DNA of 64,000 bases from Pseudaminobacter sp040049255 (GTDB lineage Bacteria; Pseudomonadota; Alphaproteobacteria; Rhizobiales; Rhizobiaceae), in the NCBI RefSeq assembly GCF_040049255.1, contig NZ_JBDZDR010000001.1:1-64000 (forward strand), in the 5' to 3' direction. Shown one piece after another: positions 1-7,767 of the stretch. Position 1 is the stretch's first letter, and every line of letters starts with the position of its first letter. The translations under genes were made by a program, and so were the position numbers. Below the pieces are notes generated by a model. That model ran no database searches and was not told where the DNA came from. It worked only from the letters and a program-made list of their open reading frames with translations.

Positions 1-43
1 CCCCGATCTGCCTTGCAACCCGGACCAGCCGGTCAGATCGGGG
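1..43. repeat. Perfect 10-bp inverted repeat (hairpin)
   Basis: CCCCGATCTG at 1-10 is the exact reverse complement of 34-43. The 23-nt loop contains a smaller CCGG...CCGG palindrome. It may be a terminator of a gene lying left of the window or part of the mobile-element end that follows; there is no T-run on either side. The window edge prevents a decision. Confidence 0.5.
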
Positions 44-59
44 CTGGTCGTCGTGCCGT

Positions 60-121
60 GTGGCGGGTCAAAGTGACATTTCTATTTTGCTCGTCGGCGG
101 ACATTTCAACATGGCCGCCAC
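60..121. mobile_element. IS21-like terminal sequence (remnant or end of an element to the left)
   Basis: Two direct copies of a GACATTTC-type repeat lie 25 bp apart: GACATTTCTATTTTGC at 75-90 and GACATTTCAACATGGC at 100-115, after GTCAAAGT and before a CCACA end. Repeated GACATTTCTATTTTGC-type units near a ...CA terminus are what I recall of IS21-family ends, which carry several short terminal repeats. No transposase is visible because the element would lie beyond the left edge. The assignment is from memory of the family. Confidence 0.35.
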
Positions 122-261
122 ATTATTGCCCATCTCTGGGGCTGTGCATCACACCATTACAGGGCACGGGACTCAACCCGTCACAGCCGGTCACCTGAAA
201 GGATGGCGGACTTTCTCATGCGCCTTCAGGAGCCTAACCAACACCTCTGGGGCACTTATCA

Positions 262-405
262 CATGACACAGTCGACATCGACGCGAAGGCGCAGGAGCGC
301 CAGTACGACAGCGGCCTCTCCTTGGCGACCTATGTCACCAGCGCGATCGAGCTTTGGGCGGCAGAGACAGCGGCCGTTGTCGCCTGGCGAAAAAAGTCTC
401 GGTAG
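262..405 (+). pseudogene. C-terminal scrap of a phage tail-associated protein
   Basis: One frame reads HDTVDIDAKAQERQYDSG and then SLATYVTSAIELWAAE to a TAG at 403-405. The pattern of a YDS stretch, an ATYV segment, W-AAE and VAWR resembles the conserved C-terminus of small rhizobial prophage tail-fibre-associated proteins as I remember them. Upstream the frame is closed by stops at 196 and 235 and there is no start codon, so this is only a fragment. It overlaps, on the opposite strand, the last codons of the neighbouring pyruvyl transferase gene, suggesting a recombination scar. Confidence 0.35.
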
Positions 406-1709
406 GCCTCTTCGATGTCGGCCGTCGCACACATGGCGTGTTTAGGCAATTGTAGCGCCGTGATCGCCTCTTCAACCACTGATCGCTTGTGGCGCACTAA
501 CGTCACCAGCGGCGAATACTCGCTTAGCCATTGATTTTTGTGCGTCTTGACGTCGTAGAGAAGCGAAGGAACACCGGCAACATGGCTGAATATCGCCATG
601 TGGTAACGACCACCAACGTGGAGGCGGCAGCCTGAAATTGTGTTTGCGGCGTGCAAAATGCCAGCCGTCTCTGCCAAGACACCACCCCTCGACAAGATGT
701 CGCTCTCAAGGTTGCGGAACCGCCCTGATGCCCGCGTCAGGATAACAGGACGCAAATTTGTCGCATCACACACCTCCAGGGCGCGACGGAGTATGTGCAA
801 GTCTTCTTCTGGACTGTTGCGAGCGCCGGTGGTTATCAGGCAGCCATCTTTTTCGACGCTTGACGCCGCAAAATCATGCAGAAGCGCGGCGTCAGGCAGG
901 AATTTGATGTCGTAAAACTCGGCCGACATCTGATCGCGTGCCGCCACGGCTGGGAACTCTGCGAAAAGCTGCCACAAAAACGATCCGCGGCTATCGTGGT
1001 AAATAGGGATTGTACCGTTCAGAATGGCGCTCGGCCTGCCGAGGAGGTGGGCAAGGATAGCTGGTGCGAAGAATGTGAGTATTCCGTCCAGTGGCGTGTC
1101 ATCGTCCAGTGAGCCCTCCGGCTGGACAACGACCAAGTCGGCCCGCTCTATCGCAGCATTCGCACTGGCCCCGTAAGCTGCCTCAATTCGCTCGCGGAGT
1201 TTCCCGCCATTACGAAAATCGGCAATCGTCATACTGGCGTCACATCCGCCGAAGTCACGACGAAACGTTTGGAAGTTGAAGCCGCGCGATGAAATTTCGG
1301 CGTCCGGAATGGCCTGCCTTATGGCGTATTTAAGCCCTTGGCTGGTCAGGCGACAGCCGATGTTGACGCGGTAGTCAGTATCGTTGAACAGGGCCACGCG
1401 AACTGTCCCCTCCGGCCTGCTGTTCTCTGCGGCAACACCGAGCTTTAGCTCATTCAAGAAGCTGTCGTAGTGACGCCAGTAGTGAAGCCTGTCCACTTCG
1501 CTGGACATGCGGCTTTGACTTATGAATCGCGCAGCATCAAGGCGGCCTGCAAAGAAGAGCATTTCGACTGCACGTCTGGCGCGGTTATCATCTGACGGCT
1601 TGGCTTCAATTGCGCGAATAAATTTCCGCGCCGCAGCGTCTGGGTAATTTCGGATTAAGTGCCGTCCCACCTTCCAATTAATATGCGCCTTCACTGCTGC
1701 AATGGGCAT
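330..1709 (-). CDS. Polysaccharide pyruvyl transferase family protein
   Basis: A 459-residue protein with a polysaccharide pyruvyl transferase-type domain over about residues 100-400; the late segment GGRYHMAIFSHVAGVPSLL is the characteristic family motif (conserved H in a small-residue loop). Members transfer pyruvate ketals to exopolysaccharide or cell-wall sugars, or act on other surface glycans; the acceptor here is unknown. The first ~95 residues are helical with no signal peptide, so the protein is probably cytoplasmic. The ATG is preceded by AAGGTGAT at a good distance. The last ~25 residues (ATTAAVSAAQSS...) lie antisense to a phage-like fragment and look like read-through into foreign DNA, so the native C-terminus may have been lost. 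No other glycan genes are adjacent. Confidence 0.75.
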   Translation of the reverse strand: MPIAAVKAHINWKVGRHLIRNYPDAAARKFIRAIEAKPSDDNRARRAVEMLFFAGRLDAARFISQSRMSSEVDRLHYWRHYDSFLNELKLGVAAENSRPEGTVRVALFNDTDYRVNIGCRLTSQGLKYAIRQAIPDAEISSRGFNFQTFRRDFGGCDASMTIADFRNGGKLRERIEAAYGASANAAIERADLVVVQPEGSLDDDTPLDGILTFFAPAILAHLLGRPSAILNGTIPIYHDSRGSFLWQLFAEFPAVAARDQMSAEFYDIKFLPDAALLHDFAASSVEKDGCLITTGARNSPEEDLHILRRALEVCDATNLRPVILTRASGRFRNLESDILSRGGVLAETAGILHAANTISGCRLHVGGRYHMAIFSHVAGVPSLLYDVKTHKNQWLSEYSPLVTLVRHKRSVVEEAITALQLPKHAMCATADIEEAYRDFFRQATTAAVSAAQSSIALVT

Positions 1710-2066
1710 ACCCGATCACCTTCGCTGATCCGAACATTACTGAAGCGACAAGTTGGTCCATCCCTCAGATCAAAAGCAAGTCTTTGATTGCGTCTTTGGA
1801 GCTTCGGGACGTCAGCAACGAACCCCACCCCCCCACCACCACCAGGAATCCCAAGTGAACAACACGATGTTCTTCGCGTATGCGAGGCGCTCGCCTTTTG
1901 GTGCGGTGTGCGTCTATGTGCTTGCCGAACTGAACAGTGTGCTGGCGGGCGAGCGTGAGCAGACGAGCATTGAGGCCTTGATCGCGGATCTGCCTCAACT
2001 GTGGTTGGCGTAATCACCGCCTCCCCGGCCCCCGTATTCCCCGTCATCATGGCCAGGCTGGGGGAG
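1710..2066. other. Gap without a supported gene
   Basis: About 350 bases with a C-rich tract near 1827-1845. The only candidate is a 52-codon frame on the plus strand starting GTG at 1855 and stopping near 2013, with a weak AGGA upstream; it ends in ...SIEALIADLPQLWLA, matches nothing I know, and I do not call it a gene. Confidence 0.3.
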
Positions 2067-2231
2067 TCAATCGGACTGTCTCTTGCGAGACTTCTTGGTC
2101 GTCAGCTTCCTCAGACTTTCACTCAACTGAACGTCTGACAGATACGGTTTCATTGGCATTCCTCGCGGCTCTTTTGGCGGCACCCGCATCGCCTGCTTGA
2201 TTGCCTCAACATCCTCTTCGGTAAACGTCAT
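2067..2231 (-). CDS. Small hypothetical protein (54 aa)
   Basis: Reads MTFTEEDVEAIKQAM at the N-terminus and ends with a strongly basic KKSRKR tail. The acidic amphipathic start followed by a Pro-rich middle and a basic end is protein-like, but the frame is short, the ribosome binding site is weak and I recognise no family. An upstream in-frame ATG would add eight residues. It lies in the accessory segment next to tRNA-Ser, facing the same way as the small membrane protein upstream of it. Confidence 0.35.
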   Translation of the reverse strand: MTFTEEDVEAIKQAMRVPPKEPRGMPMKPYLSDVQLSESLRKLTTKKSRKRQSD

Positions 2232-2362
2232 GGTGCGGCCTGAAACCATGCACAAGCCGTGCGCGCGGGCGATCTTAGCTTCGCCGCGATTGGTTATCCG
2301 ATGGTGTGTTCAGCAGTTTCAGCCAGCTTGTAGACTTTGCCGAGCGATGACATCAGGAGCGG

Positions 2363-2581
2363 CTAAGTCTTGGGCCTGTCCATCTTGCTCAGAAGGTTAT
2401 TGGTGTTTTCTATGAGAACCCCAAGGCCGATGGCCAAAACGCCCATGCCGAACGTCGTGGCTGCGAGAATTTCGTGCATGGCGGACTTCGCCACGAGGTA
2501 GAGGAGTACCCCGACAACGATCTGAAGACCACCAAGTATTCCTATGAATGCACCCATACGAGCATCGGTCGGTTGAGGCAT
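2363..2581 (-). CDS. Small two-helix membrane protein
   Basis: A 72-residue protein with two clear hydrophobic segments: GAFIGILGGLQIVVGVLLYL (about residues 10-29) and ILAATTFGMGVLAIGLGVLI (about 38-57). A charged, Asn-rich C-terminus follows. No family is recognised. The start at 2581 is chosen because it leaves a short polar N-terminus before the first helix; ATG codons at 2602 and 2557 are alternatives. Its first ~35 bases overlap, antisense, the start of the rightward gene at 2548, so one of the two starts is probably misplaced or the junction is a recombination scar. Confidence 0.5.
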   Translation of the reverse strand: MPQPTDARMGAFIGILGGLQIVVGVLLYLVAKSAMHEILAATTFGMGVLAIGLGVLIENTNNLLSKMDRPKT

Positions 2582-3438
2582 TGCGTCGACTGGACAGTGC
2601 AAAAGCGTCTAAAACGAAGCTGCTGTTCGACTACCGTAGTGAGTTCGACCACTGCTATCTCGAGAACAAGCACGAGATTGGCACATTGGGATGCATAGTA
2701 ATTGACGATGTAAAAACTTTTCTCGCCCAAATCCGACAGCACATCGCTCAAGAGCTGGCGCCAATTGTTCAGCTCGACGTGACATCTTTTGACAGGAGAA
2801 AGCTGGCGCTCATTCTCGAGGTCCTTTTCGAGAACTCTGCCTCAATTGGCGCTGTGATATTAACTTATTTTCCTCGCCAGTATGTTGAGCCCTCGGGTGA
2901 GCTGGAAGAGGTGCTTGAATTCGGTCCTGTTACGCCTCGCTTCGTTGGTGAGGCTTCGTACGAACGAGATAGCTTATCCCTTATCGTCGGCGCAGGGTAT
3001 GAGTTTGGCCGTGTGATCGGCGCTATCGATGTTCTCGAGCCAGAGCTAACGTATTGCATGTTTCCAGTCGGTACAGACCCTCGCTTTGAGCGTGCCGTCG
3101 CGCGCAATAATCTCGGGTTTAGTTTCCTCGACGATCCCAACCTGCTGATCCCCTACAGCGTGCTCAATCCCTATTCGACGTATCTTTCTATCAGGCGACT
3201 GATACAGGTCGAGTTGAACGAGCGAAATGTATTAGTATTGCCTTTAGGACCCAAGATTTTCGCAGCCCTTTCCATCATCATCGCGCTGATATATTCCCCT
3301 GCAGTAATGGTGTGGCGCTATTCGACAGAAGACCTTATGCGGCCCAATTCACTGAGCGACGCCAAAGCAAGTGGTGAAGTGACGTTATTCGCCTTCACCT
3401 TTTCTGAAGCCACCAGCCCAAAACCAATCGTCCTTTGA
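2548..3438 (+). CDS. Hypothetical protein, possibly N-terminally truncated
   Basis: An open frame of 296 codons with convincing protein character: alternating beta/alpha composition, GCIVIDDV near residue 50, GAGYEFGRVIGAIDVLEP near residue 145, and LPLGPKIFAALSIIIAL near residue 230, followed by a conserved-looking AVMVWRYST strand. I do not recognise the family. The layout resembles multi-domain alpha/beta enzymes found among accessory genes. Codon use is less GC-biased than in the core genes, fitting acquisition. No good ribosome binding site precedes the ATG at 2548, the first ~15 codons overlap an antisense gene, and the fold seems to begin only at residue ~20, so the native 5' end may be missing. 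Confidence 0.6.
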   Translation: MHPYEHRSVEALRRLDSAKASKTKLLFDYRSEFDHCYLENKHEIGTLGCIVIDDVKTFLAQIRQHIAQELAPIVQLDVTSFDRRKLALILEVLFENSASIGAVILTYFPRQYVEPSGELEEVLEFGPVTPRFVGEASYERDSLSLIVGAGYEFGRVIGAIDVLEPELTYCMFPVGTDPRFERAVARNNLGFSFLDDPNLLIPYSVLNPYSTYLSIRRLIQVELNERNVLVLPLGPKIFAALSIIIALIYSPAVMVWRYSTEDLMRPNSLSDAKASGEVTLFAFTFSEATSPKPIVL

Positions 3439-3762
3439 CCACGCATTGTATGCCGTAGTATTCCGTACGCGGCTAAGGCCCAAAGGCGAAGTCCTAGAGT
3501 TTGATCGGCCTTGTGCTGACTGCATGAGGAGGGCACACGAAGGCGCCCCCTCCCATAGAAGCGCCGCTTGCTCGAGCAGCGGCAGGCGGTCAGCCATCGC
3601 CTTGGCAGAGGCCGCAGATGTGCGCGCAGGCAGACGCAAGCTGAAGCCGCCTGACGTATCAGCCTAACCGCAAATGTCGACGACCCGCTTCACTTGGCCG
3701 GAGTGCATTGGTGAGCGTCGTTTGGTCAGCCGCCCCAAAAAGCCATTGAAAAACAACTTGAC
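3439..3762. other. Gap between accessory segment and tRNA-Ser
   Basis: Only short frames without ribosome binding sites or recognisable motifs. A GC-rich run at about 3527-3560 (gaggagggcacacgaag / cgccccctcc) can fold back weakly. No repeat of the tRNA 3' end is visible here. Confidence 0.4.
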
Positions 3763-3852
3763 TGGCGGAGGGAGTGGGATTCGAACCCACGGTGACATCA
3801 CTGCCACGCCGGTTTTCAAGACCGGTGCCTTAAACCGCTCGGCCATCCCTCC
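3763..3852 (-). tRNA. tRNA-Ser(UGA)
   Basis: Read on the minus strand the gene begins GGAGGGATGGCCGAGCGG, has an anticodon loop CTTGAAA (anticodon TGA), a long serine-type variable arm, the T-loop GTTCGAATC and a genomically encoded CCA at 3765-3763. The acceptor stem GGAGGGA pairs with TCCCTCC. The accessory genes lie on its 3' side, the usual side for tRNA-targeted integration. Confidence 0.95.
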
Positions 3853-4329
3853 GTCGACCGACTGTGCATGTGCGGCATCGCCAGCAGACGGTTCTGCGCC
3901 TTTATAACTCGCGCAAGGACTTCGTCAACGTGGGTTGCTGCAATCTGCTCGTGTTCGCGTCATGGGCAGCGAAAAACCACGGCGGAAATCCTGCTACACC
4001 GACTTAGGCAATTCGGGACGTTTTTCTTTGCCCGCGGATCGACCGACATCGGCATGCACTTCGAGACTGCCGGCAACACGAGTGATGGTTGCCAGCCGGA
4101 TTTCACGAGAGAGTCGGCGCGCCCGGCATTGGAATGAAGGAGGCCCGGCGGGGCATTCTCCTATTGGAACAACGGAATCCGCTGCAGAGGCGGATGCCTT
4201 CCGCCGTGTCGGTGCCCCTTCCCCATTATTCGGGATCGGCCTTGGCAGCTCACTTGACGCGCGGCGACTTCCCGCGTTACCGCATGCCGCGCGGGAGAAG
4301 CTGACAAGAAACGCGAAAGGCGCCGACGG
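3853..4329. other. Leader/intergenic region upstream of the TerC gene
   Basis: No convincing gene in 477 bases. An 8-bp GC stem (4258-4265 with 4286-4293, 20-nt loop) lies about 40 bases before the TerC start. TerC-family genes are often preceded by a manganese-sensing yybP-ykoY riboswitch, but I could not match its conserved internal loop here. Confidence 0.35.
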
Positions 4330-4995
4330 ATGGAAGTTTTCACGGCCGCGGGTTTTTCGGCGCTGTTGCAGGTCATCGCGATCGATCTCGTGCTTGCCGG
4401 CGACAACGCCATCGTCATCGGCCTGGCCGCGGCCGGTTTGCCCGCGGACCAGCGCAAGAAAGCCATTCTAATCGGCGTACTTGCCGCCACGGCGCTGCGC
4501 ATTGTTTTCGCTGCCCTCACCATCCAGCTGCTGGAGATACTCGGTCTGCTGCTTATGGGCGGCATATTGCTGCTATGGGTCTGCTGGAAGATGTGGCGCG
4601 AATTGCGCACGACCCACGCCGAGCTCGACGCCGCCGCCGAAGCTCTGGGCGAAGACGACGACGATGATGCAGTCGCGACGAGGGCCGCAACTGCCGGCCC
4701 GAAACGCAAGACCCTGGCTCAGGCCGCTATCCAGATCGTCGTTGCCGACGTGTCGATGTCGCTGGACAACGTTCTGGCCGTTGCGGGCGCGGCGCGCGAC
4801 CATTTCACGGTGCTGGTCATCGGGCTCACTCTGTCGGTCGCATTGATGGGACTCGCGGCAAGCTTCATAGCCAAGCTGCTCAACCGCTATCGCTGGATCG
4901 CCTATGTCGGCCTGCTGATCATCCTCTACGTGGCACTGGACATGATCTATCGCGGCTACATGGATCTCGCGCCCTACCTGTCCGACCGGCTCTGA
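4330..4995 (+). CDS. TerC/YjbE-family integral membrane protein
   Basis: A 221-residue membrane protein made of two TerC half-repeats, each with the acidic family motif: DLVLAGDNAIVIGLA at about residues 19-33 and DVSMSLDNVLAVAG at about 139-152. Six to seven hydrophobic helices flank a cytosolic loop carrying EDDDDD at about residues 112-117. TerC proteins are linked to metal ion export (manganese in studied members) and to metallation of secreted enzymes; the substrate here is inferred only. The start has AAAGG nine bases upstream. The gene stands alone, with tRNA-Ser on the left and rimO downstream. Confidence 0.85.
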   Translation: MEVFTAAGFSALLQVIAIDLVLAGDNAIVIGLAAAGLPADQRKKAILIGVLAATALRIVFAALTIQLLEILGLLLMGGILLLWVCWKMWRELRTTHAELDAAAEALGEDDDDDAVATRAATAGPKRKTLAQAAIQIVVADVSMSLDNVLAVAGAARDHFTVLVIGLTLSVALMGLAASFIAKLLNRYRWIAYVGLLIILYVALDMIYRGYMDLAPYLSDRL

Positions 4996-5192
4996 GGCAG
5001 AAACTACTGTGCAATCGGCATGGCGGAAGCGATTCCATTGCGGAAAAAACTGTGATATTGCGCCGCCCAGTTTACGAGTCTGCGTCGCCCATCCACCGGG
5101 CTCTGGCGGTCTCCATAGTGTCTTTCAGCGCGCATCTTAGATGACAGTTTCGGCTGCCGGGATCCGTGCTCCATAAATCCGGAACTCAGCCA

Positions 5193-6506
5193 ATGTCTTC
5201 GCCCCGCGTCAGCTTCGTCAGCCTTGGATGTCCGAAAGCCCTGGTGGATTCGGAACGGATCATCACCAGGCTGCGGGCCGAAGGCTACGAAATCGCGCGC
5301 AAGCATGACGGCGCCGATCTCGTGGTGGTGAACACCTGCGGTTTTCTCGATTCGGCGCGCGACGAGTCGCTGGGGGCCATCGGCACAGCGCTCAAGGAAA
5401 ACGGCAAGGTCATCGTCACCGGCTGCATGGGCGCAACGCCGGAACTGATCCGCGAAAAACACCCGAACGTGCTGGCGATCACCGGTCCGCAGGACTACGA
5501 GAGCGTCATGGCCGCGGTGCACGAGGCAGCACCCCCGGCGCACGATCCGTTCGTGGACCTGCTGCCGCCTCAAGGTGTGAAACTAACCCCTCGCCACTAC
5601 GCCTATCTCAAGATTTCCGAGGGTTGCAACAATCGCTGCACCTTCTGCATCATCCCTGCCCTGCGCGGCGATCTCGTCTCGCGGCCGGCTGCGGATGTGC
5701 TGCGTGAAGCCGAGAAGCTCGCCAAGGCGGGCGTGAAGGAAATCCTCGTCATCTCGCAGGATACCAGCGCCTACGGCATCGACATCAAGTACCAGACCAG
5801 CGTCTTCCAGGAGCGCGAGGTGCGAGCGAAGTTCCTCGACCTGTCGAAGGAACTCGGCGAGATGGGCGTGTGGGTGCGCATGCACTACGTCTACCCCTAC
5901 CCTCACGTGGCTGACGTGATCCCGCTGATGGCCGAGGGCAAGATCCTCCCCTATCTCGACATTCCGTTCCAGCACGCCTCCCCGCAGGTGCTGAAGAACA
6001 TGCGCCGGCCTGCACATGGCGAGAAGACGCTGGAGCGCATTCGCGGCTGGCGTGATATCTGCCCGGACCTTGCAATCCGCTCGACCTTCATCGTCGGTTT
6101 TCCGGGCGAGACCGAGGAAGACTTCGAGATGCTGCTCGACTGGTTGGACGAGGCCAAGATCGACCGCGCGGGCTGCTTCAAATATGAGCCGGTGCAGGGC
6201 GCGCGCTCAAACGATCTCGGCCTGGAGCAGGTGCCGGAAGAGGTCAAGGAAGCGCGCTGGCATCGCTTCATGCAGCGGCAGCAGAAGATCTCGGCAGCGC
6301 AGCTGAAGAAAAAGGTCGGCAAGCGCCTGCCCGTCATCATCGACGAAACTGACGGTCTCAGCGCAAAGGGCCGCACGAAATACGATGCGCCGGAGATCGA
6401 CGGCTCGGTCCACATCCAGTCGCGCCGCCCCTTGCGCGCGGGCGATATCGTGACGGTCAAGATCGATCAGGCCGACGCCTACGACCTCTACGGCACCGCT
6501 GTCTGA
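5193..6506 (+). CDS. rimO: Ribosomal protein uS12 methylthiotransferase RimO
   Basis: A 437-residue radical-SAM enzyme that methylthiolates the conserved aspartate (Asp89 in E. coli numbering) of ribosomal protein S12. The N-terminal UPF0004 domain carries cysteines at residues 13, 49 and 77 for the auxiliary iron-sulfur cluster; the radical-SAM motif CNNRCTFC at 144-151 binds the second 4Fe-4S cluster; a TRAM domain occupies the last ~65 residues. SLGCPKALVDSE near the start is typical of RimO rather than MiaB. The ATG at 5193 is preferred over an upstream GTG at 5166, because the protein then begins just before the UPF0004 fold. Single gene, ended by the terminator at 6591. Confidence 0.95.
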   Translation: MSSPRVSFVSLGCPKALVDSERIITRLRAEGYEIARKHDGADLVVVNTCGFLDSARDESLGAIGTALKENGKVIVTGCMGATPELIREKHPNVLAITGPQDYESVMAAVHEAAPPAHDPFVDLLPPQGVKLTPRHYAYLKISEGCNNRCTFCIIPALRGDLVSRPAADVLREAEKLAKAGVKEILVISQDTSAYGIDIKYQTSVFQEREVRAKFLDLSKELGEMGVWVRMHYVYPYPHVADVIPLMAEGKILPYLDIPFQHASPQVLKNMRRPAHGEKTLERIRGWRDICPDLAIRSTFIVGFPGETEEDFEMLLDWLDEAKIDRAGCFKYEPVQGARSNDLGLEQVPEEVKEARWHRFMQRQQKISAAQLKKKVGKRLPVIIDETDGLSAKGRTKYDAPEIDGSVHIQSRRPLRAGDIVTVKIDQADAYDLYGTAV

Positions 6507-6590
6507 CGCCTTTTGCCAAGCGGCAGAGGCCTAGGCTGCTGACCAGCCGCAGTGAGCAGGCTGGCTGCGGCACAACAAAAGCGAGCAACA

Positions 6591-6617
6591 AAAAGGGCGC
6601 CACACGGCCGCCCTTTT
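6591..6617. terminator. Bidirectional rho-independent terminator
   Basis: AAAAGGGCG (6591-6599) pairs perfectly with CGCCCTTTT (6609-6617) across a 9-nt loop. The A/T runs on both sides let it serve both rimO (rightward) and the BMP transporter operon (leftward), whose last gene ends at 6641. Confidence 0.85.
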
Positions 6618-6640
6618 CGCATGTCGGATATGCCGTCAGC

Positions 6641-7711
6641 TTACTGCGGCAGCTTGTCGTCCACGCCCTTGACGTAGAAGTTCAAGCCCAGCAGCGTGCC
6701 GACATCGGCCACTTCGCCCGCCTTCAGCCACTCGGTGCCGTCCTGCTTGGTGATCGGGCCGGTGTAGGGGTTGAACTCGCCGGACGTGATCTTGGCGGTG
6801 GCTTCCTCGGCCAGCTTCTTCACGTCGTCGGGCATGTTGGTGAAGGGCGCCATGACGACGTTGCCTTCCTTCATGCCGTCCCAGACGTCGTGCTGCTCCC
6901 AGGTGCCGTCGATAACGGCCTTGACGCGCTTGACGTAGTACGGACCCCAATCGTCGACGATGGCGGTGAGCTGGGTCTCAGGGCCGAACTTGATCATGTC
7001 GGTGGCCTGGCCGAAGGCCTTGATGCCGCGCTCAGTGGCAACCTGCATCGGGGCGGTGGAGTCGGTGTGCTGGGTAATGACGTCGACGCCCTGGTCGATC
7101 AGAGCCTTGGCGGCGTCGGCTTCCTTGCCGGCGTCATACCAGGTGTTGGCCCACACGACCTTGACCTTGAAGTCCGGATTGACCGACTGCGCGCCGAGCA
7201 TGAAGGCGTTGATGCCGAGCACCACTTCCGGGATCGGGAACGACGCGATGTAGCCAGCAACGCCGGTCTTCGACATCTTGGCGGCGATGATGCCCTGAAC
7301 GTAGCGACCTTCATGGAACTTCGAGTTGTAGGTCGCGACGTTCGGATGCTCGCGCTTGTAGCCCGTGGCGTGTTCGAACTTCACGTCCGGGAACTTGCCG
7401 GCAACCTTATTGGTGGGGTCCATGAAGCCGAAGGAGGTTGCGAAGATGATGTTGCAACCCGAGCGGGCGAAGCGCTCGAGCGAGCGCTCGGCGTCGGCGC
7501 CTTCCGGAACGCTTTCGAGATAGGCCGTCTCGACCTGGTCGCCCAGCTCCTTTTCGACTTCCAGCAGGCCCTGATGGTGCTGGTAGGAATAGCCGAAGTC
7601 GCCGATCGGGCCGACATAGATCCAGCAGGCCTTGACCTTGGCCTCGGCGGCCAGCGTTCCGAACGACAGCACAGCCGCGGCCGTGGCAAGCGATAGAATG
7701 GTTTTCTTCAT
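6641..7711 (-). CDS. BMP-family ABC transporter substrate-binding protein
   Basis: A 356-residue periplasmic binding protein of the Med/BMP (PnrA-like) family, which captures purine nucleosides in studied members. A signal peptide runs to AEA at about residue 23 (MKKTILSLATAAAVLSFG start), followed by the family sequence IYVGPIGDFGYSYQHHQGL. The start at 7711 has AGAGG nine bases upstream; an in-frame ATG three codons earlier sits directly on that site and is less likely. It is the last gene of a four-gene leftward operon (ATPase, two permeases, binding protein) and is followed by the terminator at 6591. The ligand is inferred from the family. Confidence 0.9.
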   Translation of the reverse strand: MKKTILSLATAAAVLSFGTLAAEAKVKACWIYVGPIGDFGYSYQHHQGLLEVEKELGDQVETAYLESVPEGADAERSLERFARSGCNIIFATSFGFMDPTNKVAGKFPDVKFEHATGYKREHPNVATYNSKFHEGRYVQGIIAAKMSKTGVAGYIASFPIPEVVLGINAFMLGAQSVNPDFKVKVVWANTWYDAGKEADAAKALIDQGVDVITQHTDSTAPMQVATERGIKAFGQATDMIKFGPETQLTAIVDDWGPYYVKRVKAVIDGTWEQHDVWDGMKEGNVVMAPFTNMPDDVKKLAEEATAKITSGEFNPYTGPITKQDGTEWLKAGEVADVGTLLGLNFYVKGVDDKLPQ

Positions 7712-7767
7712 ATAGCTCATCCTCTTGTCAGTTTGCCCGGGGGCATGTGATCCCATTTTGTTGTCAT

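Noticed and set aside
3935..4471. 178-codon frame before and into terC
   Set aside because: Overlaps the start of terC in another frame and lacks any protein family character.
7300..7350. EcfG-type promoter inside the BMP gene (GGAAC...CGTT)
   Set aside because: The spacer is 19 bases, outside the 16-17 range, and it lies within a coding region.
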